The notes: generated from the letters alone by a model not told the origin. Positions 1 to 7,382 are shown, numbered from the stretch's first letter. The stretch is DNA of 17,847 nt from CAZMVU01 sp964569295 (GCA_964569295.1 CAZMVU010000091.1:1-17847); one strand, 5' to 3'. Numbers and translations are program-made.

Positions 1-58
1 TACGCTCGCCCTCCCTGGGAGCACCTGTTTCCGGCTCGCGGGTACGCTCGCCCTCCCT
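1..58. repeat. 42-bp tandem repeat at window edge (about 1.4 units visible)
   Basis: The 16-nt string tacgctcgccctccct occurs at 1-16 and again, identical, at 43-58, giving a 42-bp period. On the minus strand one frame reads this as a 14-residue repeat (REGERTREPETGAP followed by REGER). Because the period is a multiple of three, expansion would preserve a reading frame. Only one full unit plus part of a second is in view, so the array probably continues to the left. Confidence 0.6.
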
Positions 59-196
59 GTAGATGAGAACATGGCCTTTCTTCAGGGCCAACGGCCCGTA
101 CGATACCAGCTTGGGCCGCAGGCCCAGGTAATCCTTGAGCCCACGTGCGCAAAGACGGCGGCAAGCCAGCGCAGTCCTAAGTAGCGCTAACGGCAT
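1..196 (-). CDS. Possible 3'-truncated reading frame, function unknown
   Basis: A minus-strand frame opens at an ATG at 196-194 and stays open to the left edge, about 65 codons with no stop. The stretch around 60-145 reads GLKDYLGLRPKLVSYG followed by LALKKGHVLIYREGE, which has a protein-like residue mix, and then enters the 42-bp repeat as REGERTREPETGAP. I do not recognise a family. Against it, the ATG lies inside a dispersed intergenic repeat (about 158-284), there is no clear Shine-Dalgarno sequence, and the repeat-encoded tail is charged and low in complexity. It may be a real gene whose start lies elsewhere, a fragment, or chance. Confidence 0.25.
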   Translation of the reverse strand, partial: MPLALLRTALACRRLCARGLKDYLGLRPKLVSYGPLALKKGHVLIYREGERTREPETGAPREGER

Positions 197-284
197 GGCT
201 ATCCCCGTCGCACGCTGGTATTCGCTATCAGGGGGCAGATTGGCGAAACGAGTGCGCTCCCCTTGCACCATACGGCTAAAGTTG
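158..284 (+). repeat. Dispersed intergenic repeat, copy A (shorter)
   Basis: This segment aligns with two others near 14031-14162 and 15801-15995, all in the same orientation. Shared blocks include ctatcagggggcaga at 225-239 (one substitution from the other copies), followed by tggcgaaacg and then ccatacggctaaag near 268-281. The left part, gcaagcc through ggcatggct, matches copy B only. The middle part, ccgtcgcacg through ggtattcgctatca, matches copy C best. No frame is shared by all three copies, so it looks like a non-coding mobile or structural repeat rather than a gene. Confidence 0.7.
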
Positions 285-337
285 CGGAAAAAGAAAACGC
301 GGCCCAACGCGCGCCGGGCAGGATTGGGCCTGCCCCC

Positions 338-376
338 AAAAAAGGCGCGCAGGAACACGGACACCGTTCCTGCGCG
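338..376 (-). terminator. Rho-independent terminator of rpsU
   Basis: On the minus strand an 11-bp perfect stem (CGCGCAGGAAC at 376-366 pairing with GTTCCTGCGCG at 356-346) with a 9-nt loop is followed after two bases by six T residues (343-338). It lies 43 nt beyond the rpsU stop. A second, weaker hairpin (7-bp stem, 316-335) follows it. Confidence 0.85.
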
Positions 377-418
377 ATAGGATCGAATTTGAACTGGAAA
401 TGGGATAGTGCGCGGGGC

Positions 419-604
419 TTACTGTTGATCTTGCACGGCCCGGGCCACCGCCTTCGCCAATCGCCGCCGCCGCTGCTCACTGGGTTTCTCGAAGTGCTTG
501 ACCTCTTTCAACCGCTGCATAAGGCCTTCTTTATTGCACTTCTTTTTGAAGCGGCGCAATGCCTTTTCGAACGGTTCATCAGACTTTACACGAACCTTCG
601 TCAC
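419..604 (-). CDS. rpsU: 30S ribosomal protein S21
   Basis: Small-subunit ribosomal protein S21, 61 residues, a normal length for the family. The sequence shows the family pattern: an N-terminal beta strand (TKVRVKSDEPFEKALRRFKK) followed by long basic helices and an R/K-rich tail (SEQRRRRLAKAVARAV). The start is a GTG at 604, chosen because AGGAGGTG (620-613) lies 8 nt upstream. An ATG a few bases earlier is in another frame. S21 binds the 16S rRNA 3' region and aids initiation. A promoter-like element at 690-718 and a strong terminator at 338-376 suggest a monocistronic unit. Confidence 0.93.
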   Translation of the reverse strand: MTKVRVKSDEPFEKALRRFKKKCNKEGLMQRLKEVKHFEKPSEQRRRRLAKAVARAVQDQQ

Positions 605-689
605 GAAGCATACACCTCCTCTCGGGTATGTTATCGTTGCTCTTCTTGGGCGCCCCTGTCATCCGGACAGGCCAGCGCACGGACATCAC

Positions 690-718
690 AGGATAGCATT
701 TCAAGGGCCCGCAGTCAA
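690..718 (-). promoter_or_regulatory. Sigma-70-type promoter upstream of rpsU
   Basis: On the minus strand TTGACT (718-713) is separated by exactly 17 nt from TATCCT (695-690). The -10 element is preceded by TGC, giving an extended -10. Transcription would begin near 683, leaving a leader of about 79 nt. That leader contains a 6-bp hairpin (CCTGTC/GACAGG, 655-671) before the AGGAGGTG site. Confidence 0.55.
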
Positions 719-861
719 AAGGGCGAAGCGCCTTTGAGATAGCGCCCGAATCCGGATGAAAAACCGGATTTCCCCACCATGCTGAACACACCAGGGCGGC
801 GTTGCCGGATCGCGCCGGCCATTCTGGGGACGTGCGAAGAGCAGATGTTACCCGGGGGGCG

Positions 862-1542
862 TCACCGGGGGAGGCCGATTGGGATGAGATAGAGCGGTAC
901 GTTATTCTTGGGCAGGCCCAGGACACGCTGGACGGCGTTGTCATCGAATGCGCCGATGGACACCGCGCGTACGCCACAGGCTTCGGCCTGGAGATAGATG
1001 TTTTGTCCCACGTGGCCAGCTTCCATGTGTACATAGCGTATGCCGCGGTCGCCGTAGCGGCTTGTGGTGCGCTTGTAGACGCCGGCAATGACAAGCACCG
1101 CCGGCGCTTGGCGCACGGGATCCTGGCCAAGGGCTGCGCCGGCAAGCGCTTCGCGCACATCTTCGTCATTCACTTGCGTTAAGCGGTGGCTTTCCGGCAG
1201 ATAGTGATAGACGCCAGGCGTGAGTTCGCCGGCGTTACCTGCCACCACGTACAATTCCAGGGGATAGCGTGCGCCCGCCGAGGGCGATGTGCGCTTGCCC
1301 TCCGCGCCGGTAATGCCTTGGCCCGCCCACAGAAGCTGTGCCAGCACATCGAGTGCTACGGGGTCCTCCGAATAGGCGCGTACCGACCGGCGCTGCTCGA
1401 GGGCGGCTTCAACAGACACGCTGCCGTCTTTGCGGGGAGCGGGCAGTTCGCTCGAAGCGCTCGATGCTTTCTGCAGCGTGACGGAGCCCATGGCAAGGGC
1501 CATCCCGATTGCTGCGGCTACCGCTGTTGTCTTGATCCACAT
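862..1542 (-). CDS. SagB/ThcOx-type FMN-dependent oxidoreductase (nitroreductase fold) with N-terminal signal/anchor
   Basis: A 226-residue protein of the SagB-type dehydrogenase family in the nitroreductase superfamily. Family members use FMN; the best-known ones oxidise azolines to azoles in peptide natural products. Visible family motifs are RRSVRAYSEDPV (51-62), LLWAGQGIT (70-78), RTSPSAGARYPLEL (84-97), GVYHYLP, HMEAGHVGQNIYLQAEA and the C-terminal PLYLIPIGLP. Residues 1-30 form a hydrophobic segment after a Lys, like a Sec signal peptide or uncleaved anchor, with no twin arginine. I chose ATG 1542 because AGGAG (1554-1550) lies 7 nt upstream; ATGs at 1581 and 1560 lack this. No cyclodehydratase or precursor-peptide gene is adjacent, so the substrate is unknown. 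Confidence 0.85.
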   Translation of the reverse strand: MWIKTTAVAAAIGMALAMGSVTLQKASSASSELPAPRKDGSVSVEAALEQRRSVRAYSEDPVALDVLAQLLWAGQGITGAEGKRTSPSAGARYPLELYVVAGNAGELTPGVYHYLPESHRLTQVNDEDVREALAGAALGQDPVRQAPAVLVIAGVYKRTTSRYGDRGIRYVHMEAGHVGQNIYLQAEACGVRAVSIGAFDDNAVQRVLGLPKNNVPLYLIPIGLPR

Positions 1543-1761
1543 GGTGATTCTCCTGTTCATAGAAGGCGTTGTCTGTGACATATAGCAACTTGCGTTTCAC
1601 GATACCATGGTTGCGCGAGTTTTGCCGGCCATGTCGGTGTTTTCCGGGATATAGGCCCTTGCGCCAAATGGCTACGAATCCAGAACAGCGGCAGCAGACG
1701 AACGGCTCCCTTCATTGGGATGTGTGCGGCGAGGAAAAGAAGGACCGGTATGGCTATGGGG

Positions 1762-2463
1762 TCATGCGCCGCGGTAGATGCATCGGGAGGAGGGGGTCTC
1801 CTGCACGACGACGGCGCTGGGTGTCAGGCCGCGTGCGGTGAGCCAATCCCAGATGTGGCCGGATATGACCTCGACCGTGGCCTGATCGAGGCCCTGGAGT
1901 CCGTTCAAGTATTGATGATCAAAATAGTTATAGAGTTCGGCGAGGTGCGGTTCGAGGGCGGACAGGTCGTTTGCCGCCACTTCGATGCGGTAGCTGTGAC
2001 CGTGGACCTTCTTACAGGGGTGATCGCCGGGCAGGGCCGGTAACGACTGGGCTGCCTCGAAGGTGAAGCGAATGCGATCGGGCAGGTCTGCGTAGTGATC
2101 GGCGGGCAGGCGCACGGGGGCGAACGCGAGGTCGCCCAGAATGCGAACACGTACACCGTCCAGCCAGTTGGGTTTCGGGCTGATGCGTGCATCGAGCCAA
2201 CGCGTGATAGCGGGCACGGTGGTGTCGTCAGCGAGGCCCGCGATGTTGTTGAGGTGGGCGTGGTCGAGGGTCTCGTACAAGGGCGCGAAGATTTGCTTGA
2301 GTGTGGCGAAATCGACGATCCATCCCACGTTCGGGTCTGGCGTGCCGCTCGCGAGGATGTCGACCTCGTAACTGTGACCATGCAGCCGCTGCTGCGCCGG
2401 GCCGCCTTTTGGATTGCTGTGGGCGGCCTCGAAGACCAGTTGTTTGATGAGCTCGACTTTCAT
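1762..2463 (-). CDS. queD: Tandem two-domain 6-carboxy-tetrahydropterin synthase-like protein (QueD-QueD)
   Basis: A 233-residue protein made of two PTPS/QueD domains, about twice the usual 120 residues. QueD converts dihydroneopterin triphosphate to 6-carboxytetrahydropterin in queuosine synthesis. Domain 1 (about 1-112) keeps the three zinc histidines H15, H28 and H30 and the LDH motif H68. It has Gln24 where the catalytic Cys normally sits, and no KET-type Glu near its end (VRILGD). Domain 2 (about 128-233) has catalytic-type C150, H183 (FDH) and E222 (QET), plus H154 and H156, but Gln139 replaces the first zinc histidine. The start follows AGGA about 10 nt upstream. queE lies 134 bp upstream on the same strand. 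A TATAAA box at 2510-2505 may allow separate transcription. Confidence 0.9.
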   Translation of the reverse strand: MKVELIKQLVFEAAHSNPKGGPAQQRLHGHSYEVDILASGTPDPNVGWIVDFATLKQIFAPLYETLDHAHLNNIAGLADDTTVPAITRWLDARISPKPNWLDGVRVRILGDLAFAPVRLPADHYADLPDRIRFTFEAAQSLPALPGDHPCKKVHGHSYRIEVAANDLSALEPHLAELYNYFDHQYLNGLQGLDQATVEVISGHIWDWLTARGLTPSAVVVQETPSSRCIYRGA

Positions 2464-2597
2464 GGTGTCAATTTCCTGAGTAGCGGGGTGCAGGCCCCGA
2501 CCGCTTTATACGGTATGTCTAACCTTGCCGCATGGTCACCGGCTAGAAGCGCGTGCAAGGCTTAGACGCTGGAGGGGTGACGGACTGTGCCCAGTCG

Positions 2598-3254
2598 TCA
2601 CACGCCTTTGGTGTCCGCGCCCCAGAGGATCTTGTGCATCTGGATTTGCAAGCGCACAGCGAGGCCGTCTTCGAGAATCCAGGCGGCGAGGTTCTTTGGA
2701 TCGACGGCGCCCCATACGGGGGAGAACAGGACCGCCTTGCACTGGGATACGAGCGCATTCTCCCGCACGATGCCTCGGGCCCATTCGTAGTCGCGGCGGC
2801 TGGCGATGACGAACTTCACCTCGTCGCGGTCCGCGCGCAATGCCTCGATGTTGGGCCAGTGGTTCTTGTCCGACATGCCGCTGTCCGGGCATTTCACATC
2901 CATAATAACAATAACGGCCTCGGGAAGCACGTCGATGGGAAGCGACCCACTGGTCTCGACGAGTACGGTGAAGCCGGCGCCAATGAGTGCCTCGGCCAGA
3001 TGCGTGCATGTGAACTGGGCCAGGGGTTCGCCGCCGGTGATCTCGACCAGGGGTATGCCGGCGGCGTCGGCCTCGGCAACCAGCTCTTCGATGGTGCGCT
3101 TATGGCCGCCGTGAAAGCTGTAGGCCGTGTCGCACCAGGCGCAACGCAGGTTGCAGCGGGCCAGGCGGATAAAGAAACAGGGCAGTCCGGCCCAGGTCGA
3201 TTCGCCTTGGATCGAAGGGTAGGTTTCCGTGACGCGCAACGTGTTTTCGGACAT
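2598..3254 (-). CDS. queE: 7-carboxy-7-deazaguanine synthase (radical SAM)
   Basis: QueE rearranges 6-carboxytetrahydropterin to 7-carboxy-7-deazaguanine, the step after QueD. The 218-residue protein has the N-terminal substrate motif TYPSIQGESTWAG (11-23) and the radical-SAM cysteines C34, C38 and C41 in RCNLRCAWCDT, the CX3CX2C spacing normal for the family. ITGGEPL (72-78) is the SAM-binding GGE motif, followed by VLVETSGS and DVKCPDSG. I place the start at ATG 3254 because the family begins a few residues before the SIQGE motif. A GTG at 3296, 6 nt after the upstream kinase stop, is an alternative. Neither has a strong Shine-Dalgarno sequence, so translation may be coupled to the kinase gene. 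queC and tgt are not in the window. Confidence 0.93.
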   Translation of the reverse strand: MSENTLRVTETYPSIQGESTWAGLPCFFIRLARCNLRCAWCDTAYSFHGGHKRTIEELVAEADAAGIPLVEITGGEPLAQFTCTHLAEALIGAGFTVLVETSGSLPIDVLPEAVIVIMDVKCPDSGMSDKNHWPNIEALRADRDEVKFVIASRRDYEWARGIVRENALVSQCKAVLFSPVWGAVDPKNLAAWILEDGLAVRLQIQMHKILWGADTKGV

Positions 3255-3302
3255 GGGGTCAGGATAGGGCAAAGAGGAGGGGCCTGCAACTGGCACGGCG
3301 GC

Positions 3303-4979
3303 TCAGTCTTTTCCCGTGTTGAGTACGCAACGGAAGCCGACGCTGTTGAGCCGGGATTCGGCAAAGAGCCCGCGCCGGGCGGTGCAGCGCAATTCCGCTT
3401 GCGGCGATTCCCACGAGCCGCCGCGTACGGCGCGCCGCGTGGTTTCAGGGGCGTGTTCGCTGCCGTTGGGTTTGGCGTTGTACGGCCGGAAAGGATCCTT
3501 GGTCCATTCGTACACATTGCCTGCCATGTCCTGGATGCCCTCGGGGGTGGCGCCGTCTTCGTGCATGGTGACGATCGAGGGCATGCCGAGGTATTCGCCG
3601 AAGTTGGCGAGGGTGGTATCGGGCGGGAGGCTGCCCCAGGGGTAGGTGCGGTTTTCCTTGCCCCGGGCGGCGAATTCCCACTGGATTTCGGTGGGCAGGT
3701 TTTTGCCGGCCCATTCGGCATAGGCCATGGCCTCGTTCCAGGTGATGCCCACCACGGGCTGGTCTGCCCCGTTGTATTGGGGATCGCGCCAGAATTTCGG
3801 CTCGGGTGTGCCGGTGGCTTCAAGAAATTCGGTGTATTGGGCCACTGTGACGGGGTAGGAGTCCATCCAAAAGGGCGCCACGTACACCTCCGTTTCCGGC
3901 GCTTCTTCACGTACGGCGTTGTTGCCCATGAGAAAGCTGCCGCCCTCGAGGTAGACCATGTGTTCGGTGGAGGCGCCTGGCCGCGCGCCTGCGGGTATGT
4001 GGACGGCGAGGGCCTGCTCGCCGTAGGACTCCCGGAACGCGCGGTCGAGGGCCGTGCGGAATTCGCCGGCGGATTGCCAGCGCAGTTCTTTCTCGGGGCG
4101 AAGGGCGCGTTTGAGCACGTCGAGCAGTGAGGGGGAGATATCGTCGCGCACCTGCGGCACGGTGACGGGCTCATCGAGCGGCGTGCGCAAGGTGAACAAT
4201 TCGTGGAGCAACAGGCCCACCGCATAGATATCGGCGCGCAGGTCGACCTGGCGGTTACGGCGTTGTTCGGGCGCGGCGTAAGCGAGGGTGCCCACCATTT
4301 GCTTCTGCGCGGTGGACTGATCGAGCAGTGCTTCGTGCACCGCCTTGGCGAGGCCGAAGTCGAGCATTTTGACGTGTTCGCCGGGCAGGATGAAGACGTT
4401 CTCGGGCTTGATATCGCGGTGGATGACGGTACGATGGGCGTATTCGAGGGCGGCGAGCACTTGGCGCAGGCAGGTTACGGCCAAGCGTACGGAAACGAGC
4501 TGGCGTTTGTTCCGGTGATGGCGCAGCAAGTTGCGCAGGGACTGGCCCTGGAGCAATTCCATGGACAGGTAGAGCACGCCCTCAGTGGTCCAGGAGACGT
4601 CGTGGGTGGCGACGATGTTCTCATGGCGCAGGCGGCGCGCGATTTGCGCTTCTTGGATGAACAGGCTGCGGCCGCGGTCGGTGTTGAGCATGCGCGGGTT
4701 CATGAACTTGAGCGCCACGGGTTCGCGCACGAGCGTGTCGACCGCCTCGTAGACGACGCCCATGCCGCCTTTGCCGATGCGCGCGCGGATAGTGTAGCGG
4801 TCCGAGACCCGGTCCCCTTTGGCGAAGGTGAGGTTCTGGGGGTTGTCGGTGCTTCCCGGCGCAGGCACAACAAGGGGGTTGCCGCAGTTGAAGCATACCC
4901 CGCGGCGTCCCTGTACGGTGGGCGGCACCATGATGCGCAGCCCGCAATGTGCACACACAACTTCGATCATTTGCCTCAT
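3303..4979 (-). CDS. Zinc-ribbon Ser/Thr protein kinase fused to an FGE-sulfatase (SUMF1-fold) domain
   Basis: A 558-residue fusion. Residues 9-32 form a zinc ribbon (C9xxC12, C29xxC32). A Hanks-type kinase follows (about 62-315): Gly-loop GKGGMG (69-74), Lys91, Glu110, HRDIKPEN (187-194), DFG (207-209), and GTLAYAAPEQ. All catalytic residues are present, so it should be active. The C-terminal region (about 341-558) is an FGE-sulfatase fold: GGSFLMG, PVTVAQYTEFL, NLPTEIQWEFAARG, DMAGNVYEWT, RAVRGGSWES, and GFRCVL. By alignment from memory, the two oxidising cysteines of true formylglycine-generating enzymes are replaced, so this part is probably a binding or sensor module. No membrane segment is evident. 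ATG 4979 was chosen over 4970; the open frame to 5273 is unrelated sequence. queE follows 48 bp downstream, suggesting co-transcription. Targets are unknown. Confidence 0.88.
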   Translation of the reverse strand: MRQMIEVVCAHCGLRIMVPPTVQGRRGVCFNCGNPLVVPAPGSTDNPQNLTFAKGDRVSDRYTIRARIGKGGMGVVYEAVDTLVREPVALKFMNPRMLNTDRGRSLFIQEAQIARRLRHENIVATHDVSWTTEGVLYLSMELLQGQSLRNLLRHHRNKRQLVSVRLAVTCLRQVLAALEYAHRTVIHRDIKPENVFILPGEHVKMLDFGLAKAVHEALLDQSTAQKQMVGTLAYAAPEQRRNRQVDLRADIYAVGLLLHELFTLRTPLDEPVTVPQVRDDISPSLLDVLKRALRPEKELRWQSAGEFRTALDRAFRESYGEQALAVHIPAGARPGASTEHMVYLEGGSFLMGNNAVREEAPETEVYVAPFWMDSYPVTVAQYTEFLEATGTPEPKFWRDPQYNGADQPVVGITWNEAMAYAEWAGKNLPTEIQWEFAARGKENRTYPWGSLPPDTTLANFGEYLGMPSIVTMHEDGATPEGIQDMAGNVYEWTKDPFRPYNAKPNGSEHAPETTRRAVRGGSWESPQAELRCTARRGLFAESRLNSVGFRCVLNTGKD

Positions 4980-5012
4980 AACCCCATGCACCGTAACGTG
5001 GCAAGCAAGGCA

Positions 5013-5058
5013 AGTGTAGCATTCATAACGCCTCAAGGCCAGTGACCCGGCTCCGGGT
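5013..5058 (-). promoter_or_regulatory. Candidate kinase promoter region with an operator-like inverted repeat
   Basis: In the divergent 284-bp gap between the kinase and the cohesin-like gene, the minus strand has an extended -10-like TGCTACACT (about 5021-5013) but no good -35. Just upstream is a perfect inverted repeat, ACCCGG-CT-CCGGGT (5045-5058), which could be a protein-binding site. The rest of the gap (5059-5263) holds only the AGGAGA ribosome-binding site at 5248-5253. Confidence 0.25.
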
Positions 5059-5263
5059 GGCGCACTTACGACGGTTCGGAGCGGCGTTGACTGGGTGCGT
5101 GGCGCTCGGCTAAGGTGGTTCGAGCCGCCCGGCGGGGTGGCGCCGGAACCGGGGGTATTTGGCTTGCGCATGCAGGGCGCCGCGCTACGCGCGTGGTTAC
5201 GGCCAGGACGGCGTGTTGTGCGGCAGGTCCGCCACGCGGCGATTGGCAGGAGAAACGGATACG

Positions 5264-6298
5264 ATGAATACACCTTTGCAAGTGACCGGCCGTGGCTGGG
5301 CCGGTGTGTGGTTCGTGGGCCTGACCGGTCTGCTGTTGGCTGCGGCGGCCCATGGACAGGCGGGGATCACCGTGGATCTCGGTGATGCAAGGGGAAACGC
5401 GGGGGACACGGTGGAGTTCGCGGTGTCCTTGGAACCGGGGGATACGCCGCCGGCCACGATCATTCTCGTGCTGGATTACAGCCCGGATGCGTTGCGCCCG
5501 GATTTCGAGTTCTATGAAATCACGCAGACCGAATCGGGCGGCGACACGGTCCGTTCGGCGGTGGACCCTGGTCCTGCGGTCGAGGATGCGGGCAAGAATG
5601 TCGATTTGAACGAGTCTGCGCCCGGCCAGCTCCGCATTGTCATCACAAGCGTGAACGACGAGGTCATGCGCGCCGGGGTCTTGTTTGATCTGGCGATGAC
5701 CATTCAGGAGGGGGTGACCGACGGGGCTGCCGTCAGCTTATCGGGCAACCCTGACGCCAGCAGCGCCACGGACGCCGATGGCAGTGGGGATTTGCCGGTT
5801 GCCTTCGAGGGGGGTGAAGTGGGCGTGGGCTGCGTGCCGCCGGCGGCCCCAACCAATGTGAATGCGAGTTCGGCCCGGGCCGAGGGGGTTGAGGTGACGT
5901 GGAGTGGCGTGTCCGAGCCGGGCATTGCGTACCGCGTCTACCGGGCCGATGCGGCGGATGAGGCCGATGCGGTCCCCGTGAGCGGCTGGCAATCGGAAAC
6001 GAGTTACTTTGACGTTACCGCGAACGCGCCGCAACCGGTTGGCGCAGGGGGGTGTTGCGCGCCCGGCGAGACGGAACCCTTCACGCATTATTACTGGGTG
6101 CAGGCCCGCACGGACGAAGGCTGTGCAAGTCCGTTCGCGGGGCCGGCTGCCGGTTCGCGCGGTGACGGCAAACGGGGCGGGCATGAGGCCATGGGCAGTG
6201 CGGCGCCGGCGGGGTCGTGGGTGGTGCTGTTGCTGCTCGGCGCGTGTGCTGCGTGGGGCTCTGCCCACCGGCGCTCCGCAAGCCGCAAGCCCCATTAA
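5264..6298 (+). CDS. Secreted cohesin-like/fibronectin type III protein with C-terminal membrane anchor
   Basis: A 344-residue exported protein. Residues 1-32 are a signal peptide (hydrophobic FVGLTGLLLAAAA then HGQA). Residues about 34-170 resemble a cohesin domain: ITVDLGDARGNAGDTVEFAV, then ATIILVLDYSPDAL, and a closing LFDLAMTIQ strand. Residues about 177-290 look like a fibronectin type III domain (PPAAPTNVNASS, VEVTWSGV, AYRVYRA, HYYWVQA). The end has GSAAPAG, a hydrophobic stretch (SWVVLLLLGACAAWG), then a basic tail, a layout typical of C-terminal sorting or anchor tags. ATG 5264 is preceded by AGGAGA at 5248-5253; the open frame to 5159 lacks such a site. lgt begins 15 nt downstream, so the two are probably one operon. 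Its binding partner is unknown, and no dockerin was seen nearby. Confidence 0.75.
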   Translation: MNTPLQVTGRGWAGVWFVGLTGLLLAAAAHGQAGITVDLGDARGNAGDTVEFAVSLEPGDTPPATIILVLDYSPDALRPDFEFYEITQTESGGDTVRSAVDPGPAVEDAGKNVDLNESAPGQLRIVITSVNDEVMRAGVLFDLAMTIQEGVTDGAAVSLSGNPDASSATDADGSGDLPVAFEGGEVGVGCVPPAAPTNVNASSARAEGVEVTWSGVSEPGIAYRVYRADAADEADAVPVSGWQSETSYFDVTANAPQPVGAGGCCAPGETEPFTHYYWVQARTDEGCASPFAGPAAGSRGDGKRGGHEAMGSAAPAGSWVVLLLLGACAAWGSAHRRSASRKPH

Positions 6299-6313
6299 AC
6301 CTCGCGGGAGCGC

Positions 6314-7195
6314 ATGGTGTACCCAGTACTGTTCAAGATTGGCCCGCTAGAGTTTCACAGTTATGTGGTCATGTTGTCGCTCGCGTTTCTGCTCGGGGTC
6401 TTCCTCTTCTTTCGCAGGAACGAGCGCCGCGAGCATCCCTTCCCGGTCACGCCCATGGGCGCGCTGTGGATATTCCTCGGCATTCTGCTCGGATCGAAGA
6501 TTTACTATGTCATTGAATACGGGGATTGGAGCCAGGTGGCGGGTATCTGGCGGGTCTGGGAAGGCGGACTGGTCTCCCTGGGCGGTATCATCGGGGGCAT
6601 GACGGCCGGGATCATATACATATGGTGGGCCGGTGCGCCCGTGCGCGCCGTGGCCGACATGGCGCTGCTGAATGTCCCGCTGTGCCACGCCGTCGGGCGC
6701 ATCGGCTGCTTTCTGAACGGCTGCTGCTACGGTGCTCCCACCTCGATGCCCTGGGGGTTGCACTATCCGCCACCCCCGGCCGATGTGACGCCCGTGCCGG
6801 CCAACACGCACGACTATCTCTTATACGAACACGTCGAGGCCGGGCTTGTCGAGGCGGATGCCGCGCATCCACTGGCGGTGCATCCAACACCTATCTACTC
6901 AGCTATTGGCTTGGTACTTGTTTTTGCTGTCCTCCTCTATTGCTATCCGCGCCGCCGGTTCGATGGCGCATTCTTGATTTTGTATCCCGGGCTCTACGGC
7001 GCCATGCGCTTTGTGGTCGAGTTCTTCCGCGGCGACACGCCGGATGTGATGGGCGGTTTCTCACGGACCCAGCTTGTCTGTCTTGCGCTGGCGGTAGCGG
7101 CGGCGGTGGTGTATCCGGCCATGGCGTATGCCGTGCAATCCAACAAGAATGCGCAAATGCCGCCCGGGGTTGACTCTGGCCCGGGTGAGTGCTAA
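6314..7195 (+). CDS. lgt: Phosphatidylglycerol-prolipoprotein diacylglyceryl transferase
   Basis: Lgt moves a diacylglyceryl group from phosphatidylglycerol to the lipobox cysteine of prolipoproteins at the inner membrane. The 293-residue protein has several hydrophobic helices and the family motifs: PLEFHSYVVM (11-20), the signature GRIGCFLNGCCYG (128-140) with the conserved Arg and Asn, VHPTPIYS before a later helix, and RFVVEFFRGD near the end. In the WEGGLVSLGGIIGG segment a Leu stands where E. coli Lgt has His103; variants at this place are known outside Proteobacteria. The ribosome-binding site is GGGAG, only 3 nt before the ATG. It is probably co-transcribed with the upstream cohesin-like gene, and a terminator follows at 7293-7312. 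Confidence 0.93.
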   Translation: MVYPVLFKIGPLEFHSYVVMLSLAFLLGVFLFFRRNERREHPFPVTPMGALWIFLGILLGSKIYYVIEYGDWSQVAGIWRVWEGGLVSLGGIIGGMTAGIIYIWWAGAPVRAVADMALLNVPLCHAVGRIGCFLNGCCYGAPTSMPWGLHYPPPPADVTPVPANTHDYLLYEHVEAGLVEADAAHPLAVHPTPIYSAIGLVLVFAVLLYCYPRRRFDGAFLILYPGLYGAMRFVVEFFRGDTPDVMGGFSRTQLVCLALAVAAAVVYPAMAYAVQSNKNAQMPPGVDSGPGEC

Positions 7196-7292
7196 CATGC
7201 CTCATGCTTATCAGGGGAAGGCGAATAATGAACGAGGCTGGTGGTTTTCGAATCGGGACTGGTACAACCATGGGGATGGTCAGGGATCCCGG

Positions 7293-7312
7293 GCGCCCGT
7301 TGGTGCTTTTTT
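7293..7312 (+). terminator. Rho-independent terminator after lgt
   Basis: GCGCC (7293-7297), loop CGTT, GGTGC (7302-7306), then six T residues (7307-7312). The stem can be extended with G-U pairs. A further small hairpin (ACCAT-GGGG-ATGGT, 7267-7280) lies just upstream. It closes the cohesin-like/lgt unit about 100 nt past the lgt stop. Confidence 0.7.
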
Positions 7313-7382
7313 CTGCCTGTGTTGTTGATCCACAGCACCTTGTCGGGTTTGATAGTGGAAGCTGAGATAAGCAAATAAAGAG

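Noticed and set aside
715..770. Hairpins as a terminator for the SagB-type gene
   Set aside because: AAAGGCG/CGCCCTTT (about 717-735) needs a bulge and overlaps the rpsU promoter; AATCCGG/CCGGATT (749-770) has no T-run on the minus strand. Neither is convincing.
2464..2597. A preQ1 riboswitch upstream of queD
   Set aside because: The leader has only a small hairpin (CGGGG/CCCCG, 2484-2499) and lacks the A-rich tail and pseudoknot pattern of preQ1 aptamers.
2553..4130. A 525-codon plus-strand open frame across queE and the kinase
   Set aside because: It overlaps two clearly recognised minus-strand genes and its translation has no known motif; it is a shadow of their codon bias.
4980..5273. 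N-terminal extension of the kinase to 5273
   Set aside because: The extra 98 residues are low-quality Arg/Pro/Ser sequence, overlap the start of the divergent cohesin-like gene, and precede the zinc ribbon that naturally begins the protein.
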